Positions 24,921-33,258 of a stretch of 64,000 bases of DNA are shown here, in pieces. A program made the position numbers and the translations under genes. The DNA comes from CAIKZZ01 sp036742455. Its GTDB lineage: Bacteria; Pseudomonadota; Gammaproteobacteria; Steroidobacterales; Steroidobacteraceae. Under the pieces are notes generated by a model. It was given only the letters and a program-made list of their open reading frames with translations. It searched no databases and was not told the DNA's origin. Every line of letters starts with the position of its first letter. Position 1 is the stretch's first letter. The stretch is from assembly GCA_036742455.1 (NCBI GenBank), contig DAINQU010000005.1:62001-126000 (forward strand), written 5' to 3'.

Positions 24921-26300
24921 TTACAGTGGAACAGTGAGCCCTCTCGACGCAATACCCACGGACTGACCAAAATCGCGCGCGATACGGTCCGCCAACGCCG
25001 TGGACGCCGCCGGTTCGCCGTGGACGAGCCATGTCTGGGGCATCCGCTCAAACCCGTGTAACCAGTCAATCAAGGCCGCCTGATCGGCATGGGCGGAAAA
25101 TCCACCGAGCGTGGCCACCTCGGCGTGGACCGGGATTCGCGCTCCGTCGATGTAGACCTCCCGCGCGCGATCAACCAGTTGGCGACCCAGCGTACCCTGA
25201 GCCTGAAACCCCGTGAAAAGTACGGTGGTGTGCGGGTTCGGCAGATGGTGACGCAAATGATGCCGGATCCGGCCACCGTCGCACATGCCGCTGGCCGAGA
25301 TGATGACGGCACCGCCGCTGACACGATTTAAGGCCATCGACTCACTGACCGAGCGAGTAAACCGCACATGACACCGACTGCCCCGTTGCTGCACAGCCCG
25401 ATACAGGGCCGTGGCCTCGTCCCCGTAGAGTTCTTGGTGGCGTCGCGTCAGCTCCGTGACCTCGGTCGCCAACGGCGAGTCCACGAAGACCTCAAGGGGA
25501 GGTAACCGACCTTCAAAGGTCAGACGCTCAAACCAATAGAGGAGTTCTTGGGTTCGGCCTACCGCAAATGCCGGAACGACCACATTGCCGTGCTTGCCTT
25601 CCAAGGTTCGCGACACGACAGCCACCAACTCATCCACTGTCGCCGTCAAGGACTTGTGTTGTCGGTCACCGTAGGTGGATTCGAGCAGCAAGATATCCGC
25701 ATGGGCCAGCCGCTCGGCGTCGCGCAAGACGAGCCGGCCTGGCTGACCCAGATCGCCGCTGAACACGAGCGTTCTGGCGGTCTCCGGGGCACCGTAGGCC
25801 AATTCGACGATCGCAGCACCCAGGATGTGCCCGGCTTCGTGGAGTCGGACACGCACATCCGACCCCACGCGGTGCCAGTCGCCGTACGGTACGGGCGTAA
25901 AGTGCGGCAGTAATGCTTCGACGTCCTCGAGCGTGTACAGAGGCGGCTCGGCTGCGCGCCCGCGTCTCTGATGCCTTTCAAAATCAGCAAGTTGCAAATG
26001 CGCACTGTCTTTAAGAAGCAGCGCGGCCAACTCGATCGTCGCCGGCGTCGCGTAAACTCGGCCGCGAAAACCCTCGTGGAGCAGCCGCGGCAGGAGCCCA
26101 CAATGATCGATGTGGGCGTGCGAAAGAACCACCGCATCCAAATGACGCGGCTCGACGGCCATCGGTGCATGGTTGTCGAGATAGGCCTGATGACCGCCCT
26201 GATACATCCCACAATCGAGAAGGAGGCGCGTCGTCCCCGTCTCGATGAGGTGTCGGGATCCCGTCACGGTGCCAGCGGCACCCAAAAAGGTCAGTTGCAT
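24921..26300 (-). CDS. MBL-fold beta-CASP nuclease (YSH1/RNA-processing type)
   Basis: A 459-residue protein of the COG1236 group, related to CPSF73 and other beta-CASP RNA nucleases. Metal-binding motifs are SHAHIDHCG (residues 60-68) and SGDLGQPG. The beta-CASP region has ESTYGDRQHKS, VPAFAVGRTQELL and ISASGMCDGGRIRHHL, and a late FSAHAD provides the last His. The ATG has GGAG six bases upstream. The bacterial role is presumed RNA turnover but is not established. It pairs with the downstream CbpA-like gene. Confidence 0.85.
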   Translation of the reverse strand: MQLTFLGAAGTVTGSRHLIETGTTRLLLDCGMYQGGHQAYLDNHAPMAVEPRHLDAVVLSHAHIDHCGLLPRLLHEGFRGRVYATPATIELAALLLKDSAHLQLADFERHQRRGRAAEPPLYTLEDVEALLPHFTPVPYGDWHRVGSDVRVRLHEAGHILGAAIVELAYGAPETARTLVFSGDLGQPGRLVLRDAERLAHADILLLESTYGDRQHKSLTATVDELVAVVSRTLEGKHGNVVVPAFAVGRTQELLYWFERLTFEGRLPPLEVFVDSPLATEVTELTRRHQELYGDEATALYRAVQQRGSRCHVRFTRSVSESMALNRVSGGAVIISASGMCDGGRIRHHLRHHLPNPHTTVLFTGFQAQGTLGRQLVDRAREVYIDGARIPVHAEVATLGGFSAHADQAALIDWLHGFERMPQTWLVHGEPAASTALADRIARDFGQSVGIASRGLTVPL

Positions 26301-26445
26301 GGGATTCTCCGTTCTAGGCTCTGCGAGGGTGACCGGGGCCCAAACGCCGCATTAAGCACACTTCATCGTGGTGCCCCGGCAAAAAGTGGCTCAAGGAGCG
26401 GGTCGTCGCTATCATTAACGTTTGTTTTCCTGAGAGTTACGCCAC

Positions 26446-28119
26446 ATGCGCGGCGATCTAAACCGGGGCCGACCGGGGCGTGGCTTTCTGCTCCTTCTGC
26501 TCGCGTTTGGCGTCGCCACACTCGGCTTGCTCGGTGTACGCCCACTGTTCAACCCCGACGAGGGTCGCTACGTCGACATTCCGGCGGAGATGCTGGCGAG
26601 CCATGACTGGGTTCTGCCACACCTCAACGGTCTCGCCTATCTGGAGAAACCACCGCTTCAGTACTGGCTCAGCGCGGCCTCGCTCGGCCTGTTCGGCCAC
26701 AACGAGTGGGCTGGACGCCTGGTCAGCGCATTGGCAGCGCTCCTCGGCGTTGCGATCGTCGTGCGCTTAGGTCGCCGACTGTACGACCCGCGGCGTGCGC
26801 TTTTTGCGGGGGCTATGACCGCCAGCATGCTGCTGTTCGTGCTCATGGCGCAGCTGACCACGCTGGATATGCTGCTCAGCACCGGCTTGCTGATCGCGAT
26901 CGCCGCGTTTTGCTTGGCGCACGTCGACCGTGAGACAGCGCCCGCATCGACACGGCGATGGATGTTGGTCTGCTGGGCGGCCATGGGCGCCGCGACGCTG
27001 ACCAAGGGCTTGATCGGGCTCGTGTTGCCCGGCAGCGTGCTCGTGCTCTACACCCTGTTTCAGCGCGACTGGACCGCATGGCGCCATTTGCACCTCGGCA
27101 AAGGGCTGCTGCTCTACGCGGCAATCGTGGTGCCTTGGTTCGTGCTCGTCGAGCGCGCCTACCCCGGTGCGTTCGACTTTTTGATCATCCGTGAGCACTT
27201 TCAGCGTTACCTCACGAAAATGCACGATCGCTACGAGCCGTGGTGGTTCTTCGTCGAAATTATTGCCGCCGGCTCATTGCCGTGGTTGCCGCAAGTCGCG
27301 ATGGCGTATGTGCGTGGCTGGCGCGCCGAGGCCCCGCGCGGGCGATTCGATGCCGGACGCGTACTCTGGGTGGCTGCCGTCTTCATCGTGGCCTTCTATT
27401 CCGCCTCCGACTCCAAATTGGCCCCCTATGTGTTGCCGGTACTGCCGGTGTTGGCATTGCTCGGCTCGACCACCGACGGGTGCGGCGAACGACTCCTCGC
27501 CTGGAACGGTCGTCTGTTAGTCCTCCTCGGTATCGCTTGTTTGATCGCGGCGGCCATGGCGGGGCACCATGAAACGCGCCCCATGCAAAGTTGGCGCATC
27601 GCGCAGTTGGTTCCGTGGTTTATCGGCGTGGGCGCCCTGTACGTCGCCGGTGGCCTCATCACACTGCGCGCGTGCGCGCGTACGCATTTCGATGCCGCGC
27701 GTCTCGCGGTTGCGACCACTGGCTTCACGGTCGTGATGGTGCTCGCTACCGGCGCATTCACGTCGATCGCAACGTTGTATTCGATCAAGCCGCTGTTGAG
27801 CCGAGTCGGCACATTGGATGCAGAGGCCACCATTTATACGGTGCGCGACTACGACTGGACGCTACCCTTCTATGTGGGCCATCCGGTCGTCCCGGTCGTC
27901 TACACGGGTGAATTGGAGATGGGCCTGAGAGCAGCGCCCGAGCGAGGCCTGCCGTCGGTGGCGGATTTCGAGGCGGTCTGGCGTCGCGCAGGGGATGCAG
28001 CGGATACGCCGATGTACGCATTGATCCGAACCGAGGACTACCCGCAATTCCTTGCAGACGGCTTGCCCATGCGCGAACTTGCGCGGGACTTTGATCACGT
28101 GTTTGTCAGTCGGTGGTAA
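26446..28119 (+). CDS. arnT: ArnT-like lipid A 4-amino-4-deoxy-L-arabinose transferase
   Basis: A 557-residue family 39 (PMT-like) glycosyltransferase with about 12 helices. The N-terminal periplasmic-loop motif FNPDEGRYVDIPAEML carries the catalytic Asp-Glu. EKPPLQYWL and the FQRYLTKMHDRYEPWWFF region are also typical. ArnT transfers L-Ara4N from undecaprenyl phosphate to lipid A in the periplasm, reducing binding of cationic peptides. The Arn genes just downstream support this specificity. It is unusual as the first gene of the arn run. Confidence 0.87.
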   Translation: MRGDLNRGRPGRGFLLLLLAFGVATLGLLGVRPLFNPDEGRYVDIPAEMLASHDWVLPHLNGLAYLEKPPLQYWLSAASLGLFGHNEWAGRLVSALAALLGVAIVVRLGRRLYDPRRALFAGAMTASMLLFVLMAQLTTLDMLLSTGLLIAIAAFCLAHVDRETAPASTRRWMLVCWAAMGAATLTKGLIGLVLPGSVLVLYTLFQRDWTAWRHLHLGKGLLLYAAIVVPWFVLVERAYPGAFDFLIIREHFQRYLTKMHDRYEPWWFFVEIIAAGSLPWLPQVAMAYVRGWRAEAPRGRFDAGRVLWVAAVFIVAFYSASDSKLAPYVLPVLPVLALLGSTTDGCGERLLAWNGRLLVLLGIACLIAAAMAGHHETRPMQSWRIAQLVPWFIGVGALYVAGGLITLRACARTHFDAARLAVATTGFTVVMVLATGAFTSIATLYSIKPLLSRVGTLDAEATIYTVRDYDWTLPFYVGHPVVPVVYTGELEMGLRAAPERGLPSVADFEAVWRRAGDAADTPMYALIRTEDYPQFLADGLPMRELARDFDHVFVSRW

Positions 28120-28123
28120 CGCT

Positions 28124-29245
28124 ATGAATCAACCTTTTCTGCCCTTTACGCGCCCCTCCATCGACGACGAGACCATCGCCGAGGTCGTGGCGGTTCTCAA
28201 AGGCGGTTGGATCACCACCGGCCCCCGTGTCGCGGCATTGGAAAACGCGTTATCCGACTACCTCGGCGGGCGCACCGTTCGCACCATGACCTCCGCGACC
28301 GGCGGCATGGAAATGGCGCTCAAGGCGATGGGGGTCGGGCCTGGCGATGAGGTGGTTGTGCCGGCGATGACGTTCGCGGCCTCCGCCAATGTCGTGGAGC
28401 GCCTGGGCGCTCGGGCCGTCTTTGTCGACGTCGAACTGCGCTCCCGGAACGCGACGGCTGCCGCGATGGAGGCGGCCATCGGCCCGAAGACCAAGGCGCT
28501 GATGCCGGTGCACTTCTCCGGGCTCGCGGTGGATATGGACGGCGTACTGGAGGTGGCGGCGCGCCACGGCCTACGCGTGCTGGAAGATGCTGCTCACGCG
28601 ATCGGCACCCGTTACAAGGGTCGCCTCATCGGCAGCTTCGGCGACGTGGCGAGCTTCAGCTTCCACGCCAACAAGAACATGACGACGGTTGAGGGTGGCG
28701 CACTGTCGTTCGCGGATGCGTCGCTCACGACCCCTCTGGAGCGCGAGCGATTCCACGGCATCGTTAAAGACGCCGCGGGCAATATTGATATCGAAACGGC
28801 CGGTGGGAAATACAATCTGACCGACGTGGCGGCGGCCGTGGGACTCGGCCAATTGCGCCGGCTCGAGGACTTCAACCGGCGCCGGGGCGAGCTCGCCGCT
28901 CGCTACGAGGCCCGCCTCGCACCGCACGTCCCCGCCGAGCAATTGCCGCTGCCGGGCGACGGTCATAGCTGGCACATGTACCCGTTCTTATTGCCGCTGC
29001 GCGAACTCGGTCAAAGCCGCGATGCGATCGTCGCGCGTATGCGCGAACAAGGTATCGGCCTTGGCATTCATTACCCGTGCGTTCCGGGCATGACCTACTA
29101 TCGCGGTCGCGGCTGGAACCCTGATGATTTCCCGAATGCGGCGCGTATTGGCGCCGAAACGGTGACTCTGCCGCTGTTTCCGGCGATGGCCGACCACGAT
29201 GTCGACCGCGTCTGCGACGCTCTGCTTGAACTCTTGCCGCGCTGA
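28124..29245 (+). CDS. arnB: ArnB-like UDP-4-keto-pentose aminotransferase
   Basis: A 373-residue PLP enzyme of the DegT/DnrJ/EryC1 family. Visible are MTFAASANVVERLGA, the EDAAHAIGTRYKGR loop and SFHANKNMTTVEGGAL, whose Lys forms the Schiff base. It converts UDP-L-Ara4O to UDP-L-Ara4N using glutamate. The start is the ATG 4 bases after arnT; the longer open frame overlaps arnT. Other sugar aminotransferases share this fold, so the ArnB call also relies on arnC/A/D next to it. Confidence 0.88.
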   Translation: MNQPFLPFTRPSIDDETIAEVVAVLKGGWITTGPRVAALENALSDYLGGRTVRTMTSATGGMEMALKAMGVGPGDEVVVPAMTFAASANVVERLGARAVFVDVELRSRNATAAAMEAAIGPKTKALMPVHFSGLAVDMDGVLEVAARHGLRVLEDAAHAIGTRYKGRLIGSFGDVASFSFHANKNMTTVEGGALSFADASLTTPLERERFHGIVKDAAGNIDIETAGGKYNLTDVAAAVGLGQLRRLEDFNRRRGELAARYEARLAPHVPAEQLPLPGDGHSWHMYPFLLPLRELGQSRDAIVARMREQGIGLGIHYPCVPGMTYYRGRGWNPDDFPNAARIGAETVTLPLFPAMADHDVDRVCDALLELLPR

Positions 29246-29256
29246 GGCTCAATACC

Positions 29257-30225
29257 GTGACTGCACCCACCTTGTCCGTCGTCATTCCGGTCTACAACGA
29301 AGAAGCCGTACTGCCTCAGTTGTTTGATCGGCTCTATCCGGCATTGGACGCGTTGGGCCGTCCGTACGAGGTCGTCTTCGTGAACGACGGCAGTCGCGAT
29401 AATTCCGTCGCGCTGCTGCGCGAGCAGTATCAGCGCCGCCCCCACGAAACCCGTGTCGTCCTGCTGCAGGTCAACTTCGGTCAGCATGCGGCGATCCTCG
29501 CGGGCTTTGCCCGTTCACGCGGTGCCTACGTGGTGACGTTGGATGCCGACTTGCAAAACCCACCGGAAGAAGTCGGCCGACTGTTGACCAAGCTTGAAGA
29601 GGGCTATGACTACGTCGGCACGTGGCGTGCGAAGCGGCAGGACAATTGGTTTCGTAAGTATGCGTCGCGCGTGGTCAATGTCGTGCGCGCGAAGCTCACC
29701 GGCATCCGCATGGCTGACCACGGCTGCATGCTGCGCGGTTACGCCCGACCGGTGATCGATGCGATCAATTCGACCCGCGAAAACGTCACGTTTATCCCCG
29801 CGCTGGCCTCCATCTACTCGGCGCGTTCGATCGAGATTGAGGTGCAGCACGACGAGCGGATTGCCGGCACCTCCAAATATTCGTTGTTACGGTTGATTCG
29901 ATTGACGTTCGACCTGATGACGGGCTTCTCCACCGTTCCCCTGCAAGTGTTCTCGCTCGTGGGGTCTGTCGTTTCGGCGTTATCAGCGGTACTCGTGGTC
30001 TACATGGTGGGTCGCCGCCTGTTACTCGGTCCGGAAGTGGACGGCGTCTTCACGCTCTTTGCGATCGTGTTCTTTTTCCTCGGCATCGCGCTGTTTGGGA
30101 TCGGCTTGCTCGGTGAGTACATCGGGCGGATTTACCTGCAAGTGCGGCAGCGACCGCGCTACTTGATCGGCGCCGTACTCGGCGAAACGGCCGACGAGCC
30201 GCGCGGCTCGCGTCAGGTCGACTGA
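29257..30225 (+). CDS. arnC: ArnC-like undecaprenyl-phosphate Ara4FN transferase
   Basis: A 322-residue GT2 glycosyltransferase. The cytoplasmic catalytic domain shows VVIPVYNEEAVLPQL, FVNDGSRDNS and the metal-binding TLDADLQNPPEE. Two C-terminal membrane helices (about 235-260 and 268-295) anchor it. ArnC moves formylated Ara4N onto undecaprenyl phosphate. The start is a GTG with GAGG upstream, 11 bases after arnB. Its stop overlaps the next ATG by one base. Confidence 0.9.
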   Translation: MTAPTLSVVIPVYNEEAVLPQLFDRLYPALDALGRPYEVVFVNDGSRDNSVALLREQYQRRPHETRVVLLQVNFGQHAAILAGFARSRGAYVVTLDADLQNPPEEVGRLLTKLEEGYDYVGTWRAKRQDNWFRKYASRVVNVVRAKLTGIRMADHGCMLRGYARPVIDAINSTRENVTFIPALASIYSARSIEIEVQHDERIAGTSKYSLLRLIRLTFDLMTGFSTVPLQVFSLVGSVVSALSAVLVVYMVGRRLLLGPEVDGVFTLFAIVFFFLGIALFGIGLLGEYIGRIYLQVRQRPRYLIGAVLGETADEPRGSRQVD

Positions 30226-31163
30226 TGCGCAGCGACACCGTTGTCTTTGCCTACTCCGAGGTCGGTGCTCGCTGCCTGAACGCGTTGCTGAAGGGCGGCG
30301 TAGACGTACGCCTTGTCATCACGCACGAAGACGACCCGCAGGAGCACCGGTGGTTTTCGAGTGTGGCCGACATCGCGCGCGCTGCGGGCTGCCGCGTCAT
30401 CACGCCCGCGGACCCGGCAGAGCCGGCGATTCTGGCGGAGATTGCGGCAATCGATCCGGAGTTCATTTTCTCGTTCTACTATCGCCGAATGTTGCCCAGC
30501 GCGATTCTGTCGCTGGCTCGGCGTGGGGCGCTGAACATGCACGGTTCGCTGTTACCGAAGTACCGCGGCCGCGCCCCGGTCAACTGGGCCGTCCTGAACG
30601 GCGAAACCCAGACGGGTGCGAGCCTGCACTACATGGTCGCCAAGCCCGATGCCGGACCCTTGGTGGACCAGGAAGCGGTGCCCATCGGCGCGGATGACAC
30701 GGCGTTTGAGGTCGCGGATCGGGTCGCGAGCGCCGCCGTCGTTACCTTGGAGCGGGCGCTGCCCGGCCTGTTGGCCGGCACTGCGCCGTCTATTCCGCTG
30801 GATCTGACCGCCGGCAGTTACTTCGGCGGGCGGAAGCCGGCCGACGGCGAATTGCAGCTCGGTTGGCCAGCGCGGCGCTTTCACGACCTCGTCCGAGCGG
30901 TCGCGCCCCCCTTCCCGGGTGCCTTTCTCCGTCTCGGTAATGTCATACTTCGCATCCACCGGACGCGGCGATTGCCTGCGAACGGACCCGTCGGCGGGAG
31001 TCCGTCGCTGGGTATTGAAGAGGGCCGACTGGTTGCCACGTGCGGCGACGGTGGACGCCTTGAGATATTGGAGGCGGTCGTCGACGATGCGCGCGTCGAT
31101 GCCGACCGTTTCCGGACGATTTTTGGGTGCGACCGTGTACCCGCCCCCCCACACGGGACCTGA
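30225..31163 (+). CDS. ArnA formyltransferase domain as a separate protein
   Basis: A 312-residue homologue of the N-terminal half of E. coli ArnA, which formylates UDP-L-Ara4N with N10-formyl-THF. The catalytic Asn and His are in NMHGSLLPKYRGRAPVNWA, with the Asp probably in the following GPLVDQEAVP segment. A C-terminal Fmt-like domain is present from about residue 205. In enteric bacteria this domain is fused to the decarboxylase; here that activity is the next gene, 12 bases downstream. Confidence 0.88.
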   Translation: MRSDTVVFAYSEVGARCLNALLKGGVDVRLVITHEDDPQEHRWFSSVADIARAAGCRVITPADPAEPAILAEIAAIDPEFIFSFYYRRMLPSAILSLARRGALNMHGSLLPKYRGRAPVNWAVLNGETQTGASLHYMVAKPDAGPLVDQEAVPIGADDTAFEVADRVASAAVVTLERALPGLLAGTAPSIPLDLTAGSYFGGRKPADGELQLGWPARRFHDLVRAVAPPFPGAFLRLGNVILRIHRTRRLPANGPVGGSPSLGIEEGRLVATCGDGGRLEILEAVVDDARVDADRFRTIFGCDRVPAPPHGT

Positions 31164-31175
31164 GAGTAGAACGAC

Positions 31176-32228
31176 ATGAAGAAAGTACTGATCCTCGGCG
31201 TAAACGGGTTCATCGGCCACCACCTGAGCCGTGCCATCCTCGAACAGACGGATTGGCAGATCTGGGGCATGGATATGCAGGACGACCGCGTCCGGCACCT
31301 GAAGGACAATCCGCGCTTCCACTTCTTCGAAGGCGACATCACGATCAACAAGGAGTGGGTTGAGTATCACATCCGCAAGTGCGATGTGGTCCTTCCGCTG
31401 GTCGCCATCGCGACCCCACAGACCTACGTCCGCGATCCCCTGCGCGTTTTCGAGCTCGATTTCGAAGCCAACCTCCCGCTGATCCGTCAGTGCGTCAAAT
31501 ACAAGAAGCGCGTCGTGTTCCCGTCCACCTCCGAGGTGTACGGCATGAGCGAGGAATCGGTATTCCACCCGCACACCTCGCCATTGGTCTGCGGCCCGAT
31601 CGAGAAGCAGCGTTGGATCTACTCCTGCAGCAAGCAATTGCTCGACCGAGTGATCTTTGCGCACGGGCAGCGCGACGGGTTGGATTTCACCCTCATCCGT
31701 CCCTTCAACTGGGTCGGGCCGGGCTTGGATTCCCTGGCGACGGCGAAGGAAGGCTCGAGCCGCGTCGCGACGCAGTTCCTCGCGCACATCGCCCGCGGCG
31801 AAGACATCAAGCTCGTCGACGGTGGCGCACAGCGTCGTTGCTTCACGCATATCGACGACGGCATTGACGCGCTGGTACGCGTCATCCGTAACGAAGGTGG
31901 CGTGGCCTCGGGCAAGATTTACAACATCGGCACACCCGAGAACGACCTGTCGATCCGCGAACTCGCGGAACGCATGATCGCGGTCGGACGCCAGCACCCG
32001 GCTTACGCGAAGAACGCCGCCAAAGTGGGCATCCGCGAAGTCAGCTCGGGGGACTTCTACGGCAAGGGTTATCAGGACGTGAAGACCCGCGTGCCCTGGG
32101 TTGAGAACACCAAGGCCGAGCTCGGCTGGTCCCCGAAGGGCACGCTGGATGACATCCTGAAGTCGGTCTTTGAAGCCTACGCCGCCGAAGTGACGGCCGC
32201 GGCCGAGCTGCTCGACAACGGCGCCTGA
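31176..32228 (+). CDS. ArnA UDP-glucuronate decarboxylase domain as a separate protein
   Basis: A 350-residue SDR-type enzyme equivalent to the C-terminal half of E. coli ArnA. It oxidatively decarboxylates UDP-glucuronic acid to UDP-L-Ara4O. The NAD-binding motif is GVNGFIGHHL. The ArnA catalytic Ser-Glu pair is in FPSTSEVYGM, and the Tyr-x3-Lys in YSCSKQLLDR. The frame is intact with its own ribosome site, so the split is genuine rather than a frameshift. It ends 6 bases before arnD. Confidence 0.9.
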   Translation: MKKVLILGVNGFIGHHLSRAILEQTDWQIWGMDMQDDRVRHLKDNPRFHFFEGDITINKEWVEYHIRKCDVVLPLVAIATPQTYVRDPLRVFELDFEANLPLIRQCVKYKKRVVFPSTSEVYGMSEESVFHPHTSPLVCGPIEKQRWIYSCSKQLLDRVIFAHGQRDGLDFTLIRPFNWVGPGLDSLATAKEGSSRVATQFLAHIARGEDIKLVDGGAQRRCFTHIDDGIDALVRVIRNEGGVASGKIYNIGTPENDLSIRELAERMIAVGRQHPAYAKNAAKVGIREVSSGDFYGKGYQDVKTRVPWVENTKAELGWSPKGTLDDILKSVFEAYAAEVTAAAELLDNGA

Positions 32229-32234
32229 TTGCCG

Positions 32235-33143
32235 ATGCGGGTTGCGCTCAAAGTCGACGTCGACACGTTTCGGGGCACCCGTGAGGGTGTCCCGGCGTTG
32301 GTCGATGCGCTGGACGCGCGCGGGCTGAAAGGCAGTTTTTACTTCAGCCTCGGCCCGGACCACACCGGTTGGGCGTTGCGGCGAGTCTTTCGGCCCGGCT
32401 TCCTGAAGAAAGTGCAGCGGACATCCGTGGTCAGCCACTACGGTATCCGCACCCTCTTGTACGGCACTCTCCTGCCGGGGCCGCACATAGCGCGGCGGTT
32501 GGGCGACGTACTACGGCGCACGCAGGCGCGTGGGCACGAGACCGGCATCCACTGTTACGACCACGTTTATTGGCAAGACAACGTCGCTCAGCGGGATGCC
32601 GCGTGGACGAGTCGCCAGTTTTTGCGTGCTCTGGATGCCTATCGCGCCACCTTCGGCGTCGCAGCTCGGTCGCATTGCGCCGCGGGCTGGCAATTGAACG
32701 CAGAACTGTTCGCCCTGGAAGACAGCGCGGGCCTGGATTACGCCTCGGATACGCGCGGTACCCATCCCTTTTTGCCGTCGATGGGTGCGGTCCGTGCCGG
32801 CTGTCCGCAACTGCCGACGACGCTGCCGACGTTGGACGAACTCGTGGGCCTTGACGGTCTCACCGTAGACGGCGCGATCGACCGCATCCTCGACCTGACG
32901 GCCAGCCCCAATGCCGCCGGCTTGCACGTGTATACGCTGCACGCGGAATTGGAAGGCCAGCGATTCCTCGCCCCCTTTCTGCGCCTCATCGACACCTGGC
33001 GCCAACGGGGCATCGAGGTGGGCACCATGGCACAGGCGGCAGCGGATCTGGACGTCCGAGCCCTTCCGCGGCATGCCGTGGTCATGGGCGAAATCGAAGG
33101 TCGCAGCGGCGCACTGGGACTGCAAGCCAACGCGCTGACCTAA
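32235..33143 (+). CDS. arnD: ArnD-like 4-deoxy-4-formamido-arabinose-phosphoundecaprenol deformylase
   Basis: A 302-residue polysaccharide-deacetylase-family protein. DVDTFRGTREGVPALVDAL at the N-terminus gives the metal-binding Asp, GHETGIHCYDH holds metal-binding His, and HCAAGWQLN is also conserved. It removes the formyl group from undecaprenyl-phosphate-Ara4FN before flipping. I use the ATG at 32235, because a TTG two codons earlier is less likely. No arnE or arnF flippase follows. Confidence 0.9.
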   Translation: MRVALKVDVDTFRGTREGVPALVDALDARGLKGSFYFSLGPDHTGWALRRVFRPGFLKKVQRTSVVSHYGIRTLLYGTLLPGPHIARRLGDVLRRTQARGHETGIHCYDHVYWQDNVAQRDAAWTSRQFLRALDAYRATFGVAARSHCAAGWQLNAELFALEDSAGLDYASDTRGTHPFLPSMGAVRAGCPQLPTTLPTLDELVGLDGLTVDGAIDRILDLTASPNAAGLHVYTLHAELEGQRFLAPFLRLIDTWRQRGIEVGTMAQAAADLDVRALPRHAVVMGEIEGRSGALGLQANALT

Positions 33144-33189
33144 CGCGGGCGCCCGGTCTGAACGGCGCAAAGTCTCTGCGTGTCCAGCT

Positions 33190-33207
33190 ATTGTTTAGGA
33201 TAAAATA
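33190..33207 (+). promoter_or_regulatory. AT-rich patch, possible promoter of the photolyase-lipid operon
   Basis: The 115-base gap between arnD and the photolyase gene has one AT-rich stretch containing TAAAAT (33201-33206), a possible -10 element 52 bases before the GTG start. No convincing -35 box or ECF-type sequence was recognised at the right distance. It suggests that the photolyase group is transcribed separately from arn. Confidence 0.3.
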
Positions 33208-33258
33208 CTCGTTCTGAGGGTGTTGTACGGCATTTCGCCACCCCTCACGGAGTGTTTC

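Noticed and set aside
26332..26380. Inverted repeat CCGGGGC/GCCCCGG before arnT
   Set aside because: The arms are separated by a loop of more than 30 bases and no partner element supports a role.
30552..32486. 644-codon open frame on the minus strand opposite the split arnA genes
   Set aside because: It is antisense to two well-conserved enzymes, has Arg/Val/Asp-rich low-quality sequence with no family motif, and is expected from the codon pattern of GC-rich DNA.
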